The notes under the pieces: generated by a model
What the model saw: the letters and a program-made list of their open reading frames with translations, nothing else
What the model was told of the DNA's origin: nothing
The model's database searches: none
Shown here: positions 8,817 through 16,653 of the stretch, piece by piece
Numbering within the stretch: position 1 is the first letter of the stretch
How the letters are laid out: every line of letters starts with the position of its first letter
Position numbers and translations under genes: made by a program
Assembly: GCA_007279945.1 (NCBI GenBank)
Contig: QYPG01000026.1
Span: forward strand, 1 to 48,598
Source of the DNA: Streptomycetaceae bacterium
GTDB lineage: Bacteria > Actinomycetota > Actinomycetes > Nanopelagicales > Nanopelagicaceae
Direction of reading: 5' to 3'
DNA length: 48,598 nucleotides

Positions 8817-8859
8817 TTTGGCCCGACAAGTGAAGATTAAACTCCATTGTCGGGCCAAA
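8817..8859 (-). terminator. Intra-operon terminator/attenuator after the binding-protein gene
   Basis: A perfect 13-bp inverted repeat (8817-8829 with 8847-8859, 17-nt loop) is followed in the leftward direction by the T-rich run TGTTTTTATTT. It lies between the binding-protein gene and the ATPase gene. Such hairpins commonly cause partial termination so that the solute-binding protein is made in excess, and they also protect the upstream mRNA end. Confidence 0.75.
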
Positions 8860-8878
8860 CGCCACTACTGAAAGCCGA

Positions 8879-9937
8879 TTATGGCTTTGTTGGAACCTTA
8901 ATTTTTCCTGACTTGATTGCTGCTGCTGCCTTATCGATTTGGGCCTTGTACTTGGTGATATAACCACCAGAGTATGAGACGCCAACACCGTTAAGTGCTA
9001 GATCATAATGACGACCGTAGATACCGGCCTTGTCATCTAGAACGTCGTTGACTGATGAGCCAACTACTGCAGTTGCAATAACATCGTAGACAGCTGTATC
9101 AACACGCTTAATCATTGATGTAAGCATGTTCTTCTTTTCAGCTGCAGATGCTGTTAGGTACTGATCAGAGTCAACTCCGATTGTCCATACCTTCATACCT
9201 GCTGCTGCTGCATCAGTTGCAGCTGCAAAGTTACCCGCACCTGAACCACCGGCAGCTGAGTAGATAATATCTGTGCCCTTATCGATCATTCCCTTAGCAA
9301 TAACCTTTGCCTTAGCTGGGTCATTGAAGCCTGAGAAATCTGGGAACTCAGTTACATATTTTACGTCAACTGATACCTTCTTGTTTGTTGCCTTAACCCC
9401 AGCAACGAAACCTGCTTCAAACTTCTGAAGTAGTGGAATACGAACTCCACCGATGTAACCGACCTTGTTTGACTTTGTTGCAAGTGCTGCTGCAACACCA
9501 GCAAGGTATGAACCCTGCTCTTCAGCAAATACAAGGCTTGCAACGTTCAGAAGATCTACTGATGCATCATCGATGATACCGAACTGAACGTTTGGATACT
9601 CAAGTGCTACAGCCTTAATTGGACCGGCGTAAAGGAATCCCACTGCAATGATTGGATTGTATCCAGCCTTTGCAAGCAAGCGAAGCTTGTCTGTGCGCTC
9701 TGAATCTGAACCAGTTGTGACAGTTACTTCTTTAGCAGTAACGCCAAACTTCTTCTTAGCTGCATCAAGACCGGCTGCTGCTGAGTCGTTGAATGACTTG
9801 TCGCCACGTCCACCGATGTCATAAGCAATACCTACTTTTACCTTTGATGCTGCTGCTGTTGCTGATGGTGCAACAAATGCAGTGACTGCAAGAGCTGCTG
9901 CAGCTACTGCTGCTACGAGACGAAATATCTTCTTCAA
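8879..9937 (-). CDS. BMP/PnrA-family nucleoside-binding protein
   Basis: This is a secreted substrate-binding protein of the BMP (PnrA-like) family, which binds purine and pyrimidine nucleosides for ABC import. The family motif GGRGDKSFNDSA follows the signal peptide, and the GFLYAGPIKAVA and IYSAAGGSG segments also fit. I place the start at TTG 9937-9935 because GGAGGA lies a few bases upstream and the next codons give a signal peptide (LKKIFRL, then an Ala/Val-rich core). This gives 352 aa; an in-frame ATG at 9979 would add 14 residues but spoils the signal peptide. There is no lipobox Cys, unlike most family members, so it may be freely secreted or held by the membrane complex. It is first in the operon, followed by a hairpin. 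Confidence 0.9.
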   Translation of the reverse strand: MKKIFRLVAAVAAAALAVTAFVAPSATAAASKVKVGIAYDIGGRGDKSFNDSAAAGLDAAKKKFGVTAKEVTVTTGSDSERTDKLRLLAKAGYNPIIAVGFLYAGPIKAVALEYPNVQFGIIDDASVDLLNVASLVFAEEQGSYLAGVAAALATKSNKVGYIGGVRIPLLQKFEAGFVAGVKATNKKVSVDVKYVTEFPDFSGFNDPAKAKVIAKGMIDKGTDIIYSAAGGSGAGNFAAATDAAAAGMKVWTIGVDSDQYLTASAAEKKNMLTSMIKRVDTAVYDVIATAVVGSSVNDVLDDKAGIYGRHYDLALNGVGVSYSGGYITKYKAQIDKAAAAIKSGKIKVPTKP

Positions 9938-10003
9938 TTTTCCTCCAAATGGTCTTTGATATGTGCTCAAATGGCGCATATAAAAGGTTGATGTGTAATG
10001 GTG

Positions 10004-10033
10004 AGCCTAGTGTTTGAGCCTATAAAAACTCAA
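10004..10033 (-). promoter_or_regulatory. Candidate promoter of the nucleoside uptake operon
   Basis: On the leftward strand TTGAGT (10033-10028) and TAGGCT (10009-10004) are separated by 18 bp and lie upstream of the binding-protein start at 9937, leaving a leader of about 60 nt with a strong GGAGGA ribosome site. The 172-bp gap between this gene and trpS holds no other gene. Confidence 0.4.
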
Positions 10034-10073
10034 GGAGAACTCCTTATTTTTGATGTCGTTGAGATAACGTTTT

Positions 10074-10111
10074 AAAAGCCTCAACCTAGCCTTGATAGTC
10101 GAAGGTTGGCT
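10074..10111 (-). terminator. Probable trpS terminator (imperfect hairpin)
   Basis: Leftward, right at the trpS stop, AGCCAACC can pair with GGTT-GA-GGCT (8 bp with a 2-nt bulge), followed by TTTTAAAA. An alternative inner pairing CCTT/AAGG is also possible. It would separate trpS from the nucleoside operon. Confidence 0.4.
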
Positions 10112-11108
10112 AAAGAACCACTCCTAGGTGCTTATAAGCCTCTTCAAGGGTCACAGAGGCGGTTTTCTTGGCCTTTTCAGAGCCAGTATGGAGCAGCTGA
10201 ATTAAGTGATCTTCATTCTCTAGAAGTTCTAGTGCACGGGCACGAATTGGCCGCAGATACTCAACTACTACATCGGCAACTGCGCCTTTAAAGTCGCCAT
10301 AGCCCTTACCGGCAAACTGCGCCTCTAGGGATTCAATGCTTTGACCCGACAAAGCGCTATGAATAGTCAAGAGATTACTTATGCCTGGCTTTTCTTTTTC
10401 ATCGAATCGAACGTCACGGCCAGCATCTGTTGTTGCACTCTTAATCTTTTTAGCATTGGCTTCCGGCATATCCATAATCTCAATAACGCCAGCAGCTGAT
10501 CCTGAAGACTTACTCATCTTTGAAGTCGGCTCCTGTAAATCATTGATCTTTGCCGCGGTCTTTAAAATGTACCCAGTTGGCTCAGTAAAAACCTGTCCAT
10601 ATCGGGTATTAAAGCGGCCTGCTAAATCGCGAGTCAGCTCAATATGTTGGCGTTGATCTTCACCCACTGGAACTAAATCGGCTTGATATAAAAGTATGTC
10701 GGCCGCTTGCAACATTGGATACGTAAATAAGGCAACGCGGGCACTGTCGGCGCCAGTCTTTGAAGACTTATCTTTGAACTGCGTCATTCGATTAGCTTCG
10801 CCAAAGCCAGCAAGACACTCCATCAACCAACCCAGTTGATTATGTTGTGGGACTTGTGATTGAACAAAGAGCGTAGATTTTTCTGATGAAATCCCGAGTG
10901 CTAATAACTGTGCCGCCGAAGCCAAAGTGCGTTTGCGCATTAAGGCCGGTTCAGTCTCAACCGTTAATGCATGCAGATCAACAATGCAATAAAAAGCATC
11001 ATGGCCATCTTGTAGCTCTACCCACTGCTTAAGCGCACCTAAGTAGTTACCTAGATGAAACGAGTCACTGGTCGGTTGAATACCGGAAAGAACTCGCTTC
11101 ATACTCAT
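10110..11108 (-). CDS. trpS: Tryptophanyl-tRNA synthetase
   Basis: This 332-aa class Ic aminoacyl-tRNA synthetase has the SGIQPT N-terminal segment, a HIGH-type motif (HLGN at 18-21) and the KMSKS loop (SKMSKSSGS near residue 200). It charges tRNA-Trp in the cytoplasm and has the usual bacterial length. M1 or M3 may be the true start; no clear Shine-Dalgarno is present, and a short inverted repeat sits directly before the ATG. It lies 19 bp downstream of the CorC-type gene on the same strand and is likely cotranscribed. Confidence 0.96.
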   Translation of the reverse strand: MSMKRVLSGIQPTSDSFHLGNYLGALKQWVELQDGHDAFYCIVDLHALTVETEPALMRKRTLASAAQLLALGISSEKSTLFVQSQVPQHNQLGWLMECLAGFGEANRMTQFKDKSSKTGADSARVALFTYPMLQAADILLYQADLVPVGEDQRQHIELTRDLAGRFNTRYGQVFTEPTGYILKTAAKINDLQEPTSKMSKSSGSAAGVIEIMDMPEANAKKIKSATTDAGRDVRFDEKEKPGISNLLTIHSALSGQSIESLEAQFAGKGYGDFKGAVADVVVEYLRPIRARALELLENEDHLIQLLHTGSEKAKKTASVTLEEAYKHLGVVL

Positions 11109-11109
11109 G

Positions 11110-11126
11110 GTGTGATTCTTTCACAC
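11110..11126 (-). promoter_or_regulatory. Inverted repeat in the trpS leader
   Basis: GTGTGA-N5-TCACAC fills the short gap between the upstream stop codon and the trpS ATG, occupying the place where a ribosome binding site is expected, with an A-rich loop. It could be an RNA hairpin affecting trpS translation or a protein-binding dyad. The function is unknown. Confidence 0.35.
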
Positions 11127-11127
11127 A

Positions 11128-12423
11128 TCATGCGGTTCGAGAGATAAGTAGTTGACCAGCACGCTTGCCCTCCATGGACAGCACTGTAATTCGCAGGCCA
11201 TTGAGGTTCACGATGTCGTGCTCGTGCGGAATCCGCCCCAAATAATGCATAACAAAGCCGCTAGCCGTCTCATAAGGTCCGTCAGGAATCTGGAGCTGTG
11301 TTTGCTCAATTAAATCCTCAATCGAGATCAAGCCATCAACTTCAAAATCTCCCGTGCGGGCCTCTAGGTTAACTTCGGCCTCTTCATCATCATATTCATC
11401 ACGAATATCTCCGATAAGACACTCCACTAGATCTTCTAATGTGATGATGCCATCAGTGCCACCATATTCATCCAAAACAATTGCAAGGTGTTGACCCTGC
11501 ACACGCATCTCCGTCAACGCCGGTAGTACGCCTTTAGTGCCGGGTAAAAACATAATGCTACGGACTAGTTCTACGATCTTGGTTGACTTGCTGGCAAGAG
11601 AGGTATCTAATAAATCACGTACGTGAATAAATCCAACGACTTCATCGGATGATCCACGGACAACTGGGTACCGCGAGTGTGCTTTATCAACGGCTAATTC
11701 GATAGCTTTGCCCACTGATAACGATGCATCCATAAAATCAACTTCAGTGCGAGGAACCATAACTTCATGCACTTGGCGCTCGGATGCATTAAATACTTCT
11801 TCGACAATGTCGCGTTCTTCGTCGGTTAATGCGGCATGGCCAGCGACTAGATCGAGCAACTCTTCTTCACTCATAGCACTGCGCTGCTCTTTAGGATCTA
11901 CACCAAATGCGCGGACAACAAAATCTGTTGACTTAGATAACAGCCAGATTATTGGGCGAAAGATCTTGGCGATAACATCGATAATTCCAGCTGAAGCTAA
12001 TGAGATTTCTTCAGAGCGAAAAAACGCCAAGCGTTTAGGAACAAGCTCACCAAAGACAAGTGAGAAATATGCGATTACTAAAGTCACGCCAATGATCGAC
12101 AGCGTGGTGCTTGCACCATGAGAGAGGCCCTTGTCTTCTAGCCATGGGATGACGTAGCCACCAAGTTTTTCAGCACCTAGTGCGGCCGATAAAAATCCAC
12201 AGACTGTCACGCCGACTTGGGCAGCGGCTAAGAATCGGTTGGGGTTCTCGGTCAGCTTGGCAACGCGAGCGCCGCGTTTTCCACGGACGGCAATCTGGCG
12301 AATCTGGCTATCGCGCAGCGAGATGAGAGCGATTTCAGCGGCTACGAAAAGCGCCGCGGTCAGAATCAGAGCCCCGACTATTGCCAGGTCGCCTAGCAGA
12401 GAGCCCAACGAGTGAGATTCCAT
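11128..12423 (-). CDS. CNNM/CorC-family membrane protein with CBS pair (HlyC-type)
   Basis: I place the start at ATG 12423 (431 aa) because the following sequence opens directly into the first membrane helix and a TATAGT -10 hexamer lies 10 nt upstream; an open frame extends 40 codons further without support. Domains in order: the CNNM (DUF21) membrane region with four hydrophobic segments (about 1-190), two CBS motifs (about 215-335, including the ILDEYGG-like LDEYGGTDGIITLEDLVE), and a C-terminal CorC_HlyC domain (FEVDGLISIEDL onward). These proteins are linked to Mg2+/Co2+ transport or homeostasis; older names call them hemolysins. It precedes trpS by 19 bp and diverges from an ABC ATPase. 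Confidence 0.88.
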   Translation of the reverse strand: MESHSLGSLLGDLAIVGALILTAALFVAAEIALISLRDSQIRQIAVRGKRGARVAKLTENPNRFLAAAQVGVTVCGFLSAALGAEKLGGYVIPWLEDKGLSHGASTTLSIIGVTLVIAYFSLVFGELVPKRLAFFRSEEISLASAGIIDVIAKIFRPIIWLLSKSTDFVVRAFGVDPKEQRSAMSEEELLDLVAGHAALTDEERDIVEEVFNASERQVHEVMVPRTEVDFMDASLSVGKAIELAVDKAHSRYPVVRGSSDEVVGFIHVRDLLDTSLASKSTKIVELVRSIMFLPGTKGVLPALTEMRVQGQHLAIVLDEYGGTDGIITLEDLVECLIGDIRDEYDDEEAEVNLEARTGDFEVDGLISIEDLIEQTQLQIPDGPYETASGFVMHYLGRIPHEHDIVNLNGLRITVLSMEGKRAGQLLISRTA

Positions 12424-12433
12424 TATGTGGTCA

Positions 12434-12439
12434 ACTATA
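12434..12439 (-). promoter_or_regulatory. -10 box of the CorC-type gene
   Basis: TATAGT on the leftward strand ends 10 nt before the chosen ATG at 12423, giving a leader of only a few nucleotides. No convincing -35 is visible. It is the main reason for preferring this start over the upstream in-frame one. Confidence 0.45.
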
Positions 12440-12572
12440 CGGCACCTCAAGAAAGCCTTGCGTTTGCATATTGCGCCAATGCGCGTAATCTTGCCGCGTT
12501 GGCCCATCCGGGTCATCACCTTCATCCACGGACCGTCGGGCACGTACCTGCCCGGAGAAGGAGAGCAATCTC

Positions 12573-13652
12573 ATGGCATCAGTAGTTTTCGAAGCCGCAT
12601 CACGCATCTATCCAGGAACAACAACACCTGCTGTCGATAAATTAAATCTCACTGTCAATGACGGTGAGTTTTTGGTTTTAGTCGGCCCATCAGGCTGCGG
12701 AAAGTCAACATCACTTCGTATGTTGGCAGGGTTAGAAGAGATCGACACTGGTCGCATCTTGATCGGTGATCGCGATGTAACAAACGTTGCACCAAAAGAT
12801 CGCGATATCGCAATGGTCTTCCAGTCATATGCACTGTATCCGCACATGAGCGTTGCAGAGAACATGGGCTTTGCGTTAAAGATCGCAGGAACTCCAAAGG
12901 AAGAGCGCGATCGTCGCGTACTTGAAGCTGCAAAGCTTCTTGACCTTGAGCCATATCTAGAGCGCAAGCCAAAAGCTCTATCAGGTGGACAACGTCAGCG
13001 AGTTGCAATGGGTCGCGCAATTGTTCGCGAGCCACAGGTATTCCTTATGGATGAGCCGCTATCAAACCTTGATGCCAAGTTGCGTGTAGCAACTCGTACA
13101 CAGATCGCTGCATTGCAGCGTCGTCTTGGAATCACAACTGTTTACGTAACTCACGACCAGGTCGAAGCTATGACAATGGGTGATCGCGTAGCAGTTCTAA
13201 AAGATGGTTTGCTACAGCAAGTTGATACACCTCGTAATCTTTATGACAACCCAGCTAATGCATTCGTTGCAGGCTTCATCGGATCCCCTGCCATGAACTT
13301 GCTGAACGCTCCAATCGTTGCTGGTAAGGCAATGCTTGGAAATCTTGGTATCGCGGTTCCAGCATCTGCTGGCAACGAAGTAACTGTTGGCGTGCGCCCA
13401 GAAGGCTTTACTCCAGCATCAGATGGCTTCCACGTATTGGTAGAAGTTGTTGAAGAGCTTGGTTCAGATGCATTTGTTTACGGAAAGCCAGCCGATACAA
13501 ACGTTAAGTTTGCTCAAGCCGGTGACGAAGGCGCGCAGATCATTGTGCGTTGGGATCCAAAGAACCCTCCAAAGCCAGGTGAGACAATCTCTGTAACTGC
13601 TAATCCACATGCAGTGCACTTGTTCAACTCAGTAACTGGAGAGCGTATTTAA
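12573..13652 (+). CDS. Sugar ABC transporter ATP-binding protein (UgpC/MsmX/MalK type)
   Basis: This 359-aa protein has one ABC domain (Walker A GPSGCGKST at 38-46, signature LSGGQRQRVAMGRA, Walker B VFLMDEPLSNLD) followed by a C-terminal TOBE/MalK-like regulatory region. It energises import of sugars or glycerol-3-phosphate through partner permeases. No permease or binding protein is nearby, so it may serve several transporters in trans, as MsmX/MsiK ATPases do. AAGGAGAG with good spacing precedes the ATG. Codon choice looks more biased (GCA, TCA, CGC, CGT) than in the neighbours, which suggests high expression. A strong terminator follows. Confidence 0.92.
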   Translation: MASVVFEAASRIYPGTTTPAVDKLNLTVNDGEFLVLVGPSGCGKSTSLRMLAGLEEIDTGRILIGDRDVTNVAPKDRDIAMVFQSYALYPHMSVAENMGFALKIAGTPKEERDRRVLEAAKLLDLEPYLERKPKALSGGQRQRVAMGRAIVREPQVFLMDEPLSNLDAKLRVATRTQIAALQRRLGITTVYVTHDQVEAMTMGDRVAVLKDGLLQQVDTPRNLYDNPANAFVAGFIGSPAMNLLNAPIVAGKAMLGNLGIAVPASAGNEVTVGVRPEGFTPASDGFHVLVEVVEELGSDAFVYGKPADTNVKFAQAGDEGAQIIVRWDPKNPPKPGETISVTANPHAVHLFNSVTGERI

Positions 13653-13661
13653 TTAGTAATT

Positions 13662-13698
13662 AAAAAACCCGCTGGCCATAATGGTCAGCGGGTTTTTT
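13662..13698. terminator. Bidirectional rho-independent terminator between ugpC-like gene and narI
   Basis: An A6 run, a GC-rich stem (CCCGCTGGCCA with TGGTCAGCGGG, one G-T type mismatch) and a T6 run form a compact hairpin working on both strands, between two convergent stop codons. Confidence 0.92.
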
Positions 13699-13706
13699 AA
13701 TGTCTT

Positions 13707-14447
13707 TTAATACTTAATTCGCTCCCACCCTGGACGGGCTTTACGGTTACCCGCAATGCCGCGACCATCTCGCGTGCGATAGACAATAGATGGGCGGAAT
13801 AAATACCCCACTGGCGCACTTAATGAATGTACTAAGCGAGTAAAGGGCCAGATTATAAATAGAGACATTCCAATCACTGCATGAACCCTAAAAGCAATTG
13901 GACTGGCCATCATCAGCTCTCCATTGGGACTAAGTGTAAGAATCGATCGAACCCATGGTCCAACAGTTTCACGGTAGTTGTGCTCTTCACCAATGACTCC
14001 GGCACTCGATAGCGTTGCCGCACTGCCAGCCAAAAGTGTTGCTACAAGAAATACATACATTGTCTTATCGTTCTTCGTCGTTTGTGCAAAAACCATTGCC
14101 GTAGTGCGGCGACGATAAATGAGAAGCGTTATCCCAACAAGTGTTGCAATTCCAGCGGCGCCACCCAAAGTGACTGCACCAAGGTGATAAGCCTCGTGGC
14201 TTAAGCCAAGAGAATCAGTGAGAGTTTGTGGAACAAGCAGGCCAACTATATGGCCCCCAATTACTGCAAAGAGTCCTAAGTGAAATAGCGGTCCTGCAAT
14301 ACTGAGCAACTTACCTTCATAGATTTGTGATGAGCGAGTAGTCCAATTGAATTTATCGTATTTGAAACGCCAGACTAAGCCGATCACAAATGATGAGATA
14401 GCTATGTATGGAAATACTGACCATAAAAGGATATTTGTTGAACTCAT
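13707..14447 (-). CDS. narI: Respiratory nitrate reductase gamma subunit (cytochrome b)
   Basis: This 246-aa integral membrane protein has about five hydrophobic segments. Four histidines match the known diheme ligands in position and spacing: H56 and H66 in the second helix region, H189 and H207 near the C-terminus (10- and 18-residue intervals, as in E. coli NarI). It takes electrons from menaquinol at the membrane and passes them to NarH. It overlaps narJ by 4 bases (ATGA) and ends the narGHJI operon before a shared terminator. Confidence 0.95.
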   Translation of the reverse strand: MSSTNILLWSVFPYIAISSFVIGLVWRFKYDKFNWTTRSSQIYEGKLLSIAGPLFHLGLFAVIGGHIVGLLVPQTLTDSLGLSHEAYHLGAVTLGGAAGIATLVGITLLIYRRRTTAMVFAQTTKNDKTMYVFLVATLLAGSAATLSSAGVIGEEHNYRETVGPWVRSILTLSPNGELMMASPIAFRVHAVIGMSLFIIWPFTRLVHSLSAPVGYLFRPSIVYRTRDGRGIAGNRKARPGWERIKY

Positions 14448-15091
14448 CGTGAAACTCCCTCTAGTGAAAAATCTTTATGCGGTGAAAATGGTTCTAAAGC
14501 AACAGCTACCGCGCCACTTAAACCCACGAACTCTTTAGGCGGTCCGGTAATAGCGAGTGCTTTTGCTCTCGCCTCAATCTCAGGCGTCATTTCCGGCAGT
14601 GATTCAACTACGGCATCTAATACATGTGCATACATTGAGCCGCTTTTATGTAAGGCATCTCTGATCAGCAGAATCGGTGCTTGGTGTTCACCAAGAAGTA
14701 GATCTCCCTCTGCAGGATTCTCTAATGCAGCGAACTCAAGTACCACCGCTAAATGATCTGGCAACTCTTCCGGGCTTAGCAAGAGTCCACAACGTTTATA
14801 GATTTCAATGAAGTAGACCAAAGCCATGCCACGATTTCTGGTATCTCCATGCGTCCACGATGTTAGAAATAGTGAACACTTTCTGCGCATGTCAAAGATC
14901 TCGACATAATGCTGCTGCAGTTTATTAAGTGGCATTTCAGCGGCTGTCTTTAGAAACATAAGTAATGGACTGCCAAGCTGTGGATCTAATCTAGATGCCA
15001 GGTGAGCTAGTTCGCCGTTTCGTTCGATGAAGGCCTGCTCTGGATAGACAAGGCACTGTGCAGCGATTGCTCGAGCAATCTCCTTGCTCAC
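14444..15091 (-). CDS. narJ: Nitrate reductase assembly chaperone NarJ (TorD/NarJ family)
   Basis: This 215-aa all-helical protein belongs to the NarJ/TorD chaperone family. The recognisable segment LFLTSWTHGDTRNRGMALV (beginning about residue 74) matches the NarJ core. It helps insert the molybdenum cofactor and Fe-S cluster into NarG before membrane attachment, and is not part of the final enzyme. It overlaps narH and narI by 4 bases each, placing it in the usual GHJI order. Confidence 0.93.
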   Translation of the reverse strand: MSKEIARAIAAQCLVYPEQAFIERNGELAHLASRLDPQLGSPLLMFLKTAAEMPLNKLQQHYVEIFDMRRKCSLFLTSWTHGDTRNRGMALVYFIEIYKRCGLLLSPEELPDHLAVVLEFAALENPAEGDLLLGEHQAPILLIRDALHKSGSMYAHVLDAVVESLPEMTPEIEARAKALAITGPPKEFVGLSGAVAVALEPFSPHKDFSLEGVSR

Positions 15092-16653
15092 TTTGTCTGC
15101 CTATCTTTCATAATATGAAAGTTCTCGATCGTAACGGGAACTGGATTACCCGATGCTTGACCAAAAGGCCCAGAGTTTGGTCCAAGATCAACACCATCTA
15201 GTGAACATCCTGAACTCTGCCCCATATTTTCTAGATCCTTAGCCTGTTCGGCGTGGGCTGCAGGGATTACATAACGATCTTCATACTTTGCAATTGCGAG
15301 TAGTCGGTACATCTCATAAATCGACTCTTGATTCATTCCAACGGCCTCAGGAATCTCTGGACGTGGTTCGCGGCCCAGGTTGATATCCCGCATATACGAA
15401 CGCATTGCAGAGAGTTTACGAAGTGTGGATTCAACGAGTTCAGTATCCCCTGCAGTAAATAGCTCGGCCAGATAAGCAAGTGGAATACGTAGGGCATTGA
15501 TTGCCCCAAAGAGATTGCCGGCATCTTCACCATCGTGACCGGTCTCGGTCAGCACATCCACGATTGGAGACAGTGGAGGTACATACCAAACCATTGGCAT
15601 CGTGCGATATTCAGGGTGCAATGGCAGGGCGATCTTGTACACCTTTGCCAACTTATATACAGGTGAGTTTTGAGCCGCGACTAACCAATCCTCTGGAATA
15701 CCTTCGGCGCGTGCAGCGGCAAGAACTTCTGAGTCATGTGGATCTAACATCAGATCGAGTTGAGCTTGATATAAATCCTTTTCATTCTCGGTTGCAGCTG
15801 CCTCTGCTACACGATCTGCGTCATAGAGAAAGAGACCTAAGTAGCGAAGTCGGCCAACGCATGTTTCAGAGCAAACTGTTGGTAGGCCAATTTCAAGACG
15901 TGGATAGCAGAGCGTACATTTTTCTGCTTTACCTGTTTTGTGATTGAAATAGACTTTCTTATACGGACATGCCGAAACACACATACGCCATCCGCGACAC
16001 TGCTGCTGATCGACTAAAACGATTCCATCTTCGGCGCGCTTATACATCGCACCCGATGGGCATGCAGCAACACATGCAGGGTTTAGACAGTGCTCGCAAA
16101 TACGTGGAAGGTAAAACATAAAAGTCTGCTCAAAAGCTAGCTTCACTTTTGTTGTTACATCTTCGGCTAGTTTTTTAAGTATTGGATCTTTCTCAATATT
16201 TTCAGGTCCTCCGCCTAAATCATCATCCCAGTTGGCCGACCATTCAATCTTCATAGGTTTGCCAGTGATAAGTGATTTCGGGCGGGCAACAGGAGTCTGT
16301 TGTCCCAGTGGAGCTGTAATTAAATTGTCGTACTCGTACGTCCAAGGCTCGTAATAATCCTTGATGTTGAGCATGCGCGGATTTGAAAAGATTGAAAGTA
16401 AACGACGTGCGCGACTGCCCGCCTTTAAGCGAAGTCGTCCTCGAGAAGTTCGTACCCAGCCACCTTTAGCTTTCGCTTGATCTTCATATCCGCGTGGATA
16501 TCCCTGCCCAGGGCGGGTCTCGACGTTGTTAAACCATGCATACTCAAGTCCGGTGCGATTAGTCCACGCCTGCTTACACGTTACTGAGCATGTATGACAC
16601 CCGATGCATTTATCGAGATTCATCACCATGCCCATTTGGGCCATGACCTTCAT
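15088..16653 (-). CDS. narH: Respiratory nitrate reductase beta subunit (Fe-S)
   Basis: This 521-aa electron-transfer subunit carries four Cys clusters: C16-x2-C19-x2-C22-x3-C26 (CIGCHTCSVTC); CEHCLNPACVAACP; CRGWRMCVSACP, where Trp replaces one Cys, as expected for the [3Fe-4S] centre; and KCTLCYPRLE with a later CSETC. It relays electrons from NarI heme to the NarG active site on the cytoplasmic face. The length is typical. The start follows the narG stop with a 1-base overlap, and it overlaps narJ by 4 bases. Confidence 0.97.
   Translation of the reverse strand: MKVMAQMGMVMNLDKCIGCHTCSVTCKQAWTNRTGLEYAWFNNVETRPGQGYPRGYEDQAKAKGGWVRTSRGRLRLKAGSRARRLLSIFSNPRMLNIKDYYEPWTYEYDNLITAPLGQQTPVARPKSLITGKPMKIEWSANWDDDLGGGPENIEKDPILKKLAEDVTTKVKLAFEQTFMFYLPRICEHCLNPACVAACPSGAMYKRAEDGIVLVDQQQCRGWRMCVSACPYKKVYFNHKTGKAEKCTLCYPRLEIGLPTVCSETCVGRLRYLGLFLYDADRVAEAAATENEKDLYQAQLDLMLDPHDSEVLAAARAEGIPEDWLVAAQNSPVYKLAKVYKIALPLHPEYRTMPMVWYVPPLSPIVDVLTETGHDGEDAGNLFGAINALRIPLAYLAELFTAGDTELVESTLRKLSAMRSYMRDINLGREPRPEIPEAVGMNQESIYEMYRLLAIAKYEDRYVIPAAHAEQAKDLENMGQSSGCSLDGVDLGPNSGPFGQASGNPVPVTIENFHIMKDRQTK

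Noticed and set aside
9938-10109. tRNA or small RNA gene in the trpS-binding protein gap
   Set aside because: No cloverleaf or T-arm sequence was recognised; the gap is explained by a terminator and a promoter.
11110-11126. CRP-type site TGTGA-N-TCACA before trpS
   Set aside because: The spacing is 5, not 6, and it sits on the start codon side with no promoter nearby; kept only as an unexplained dyad.
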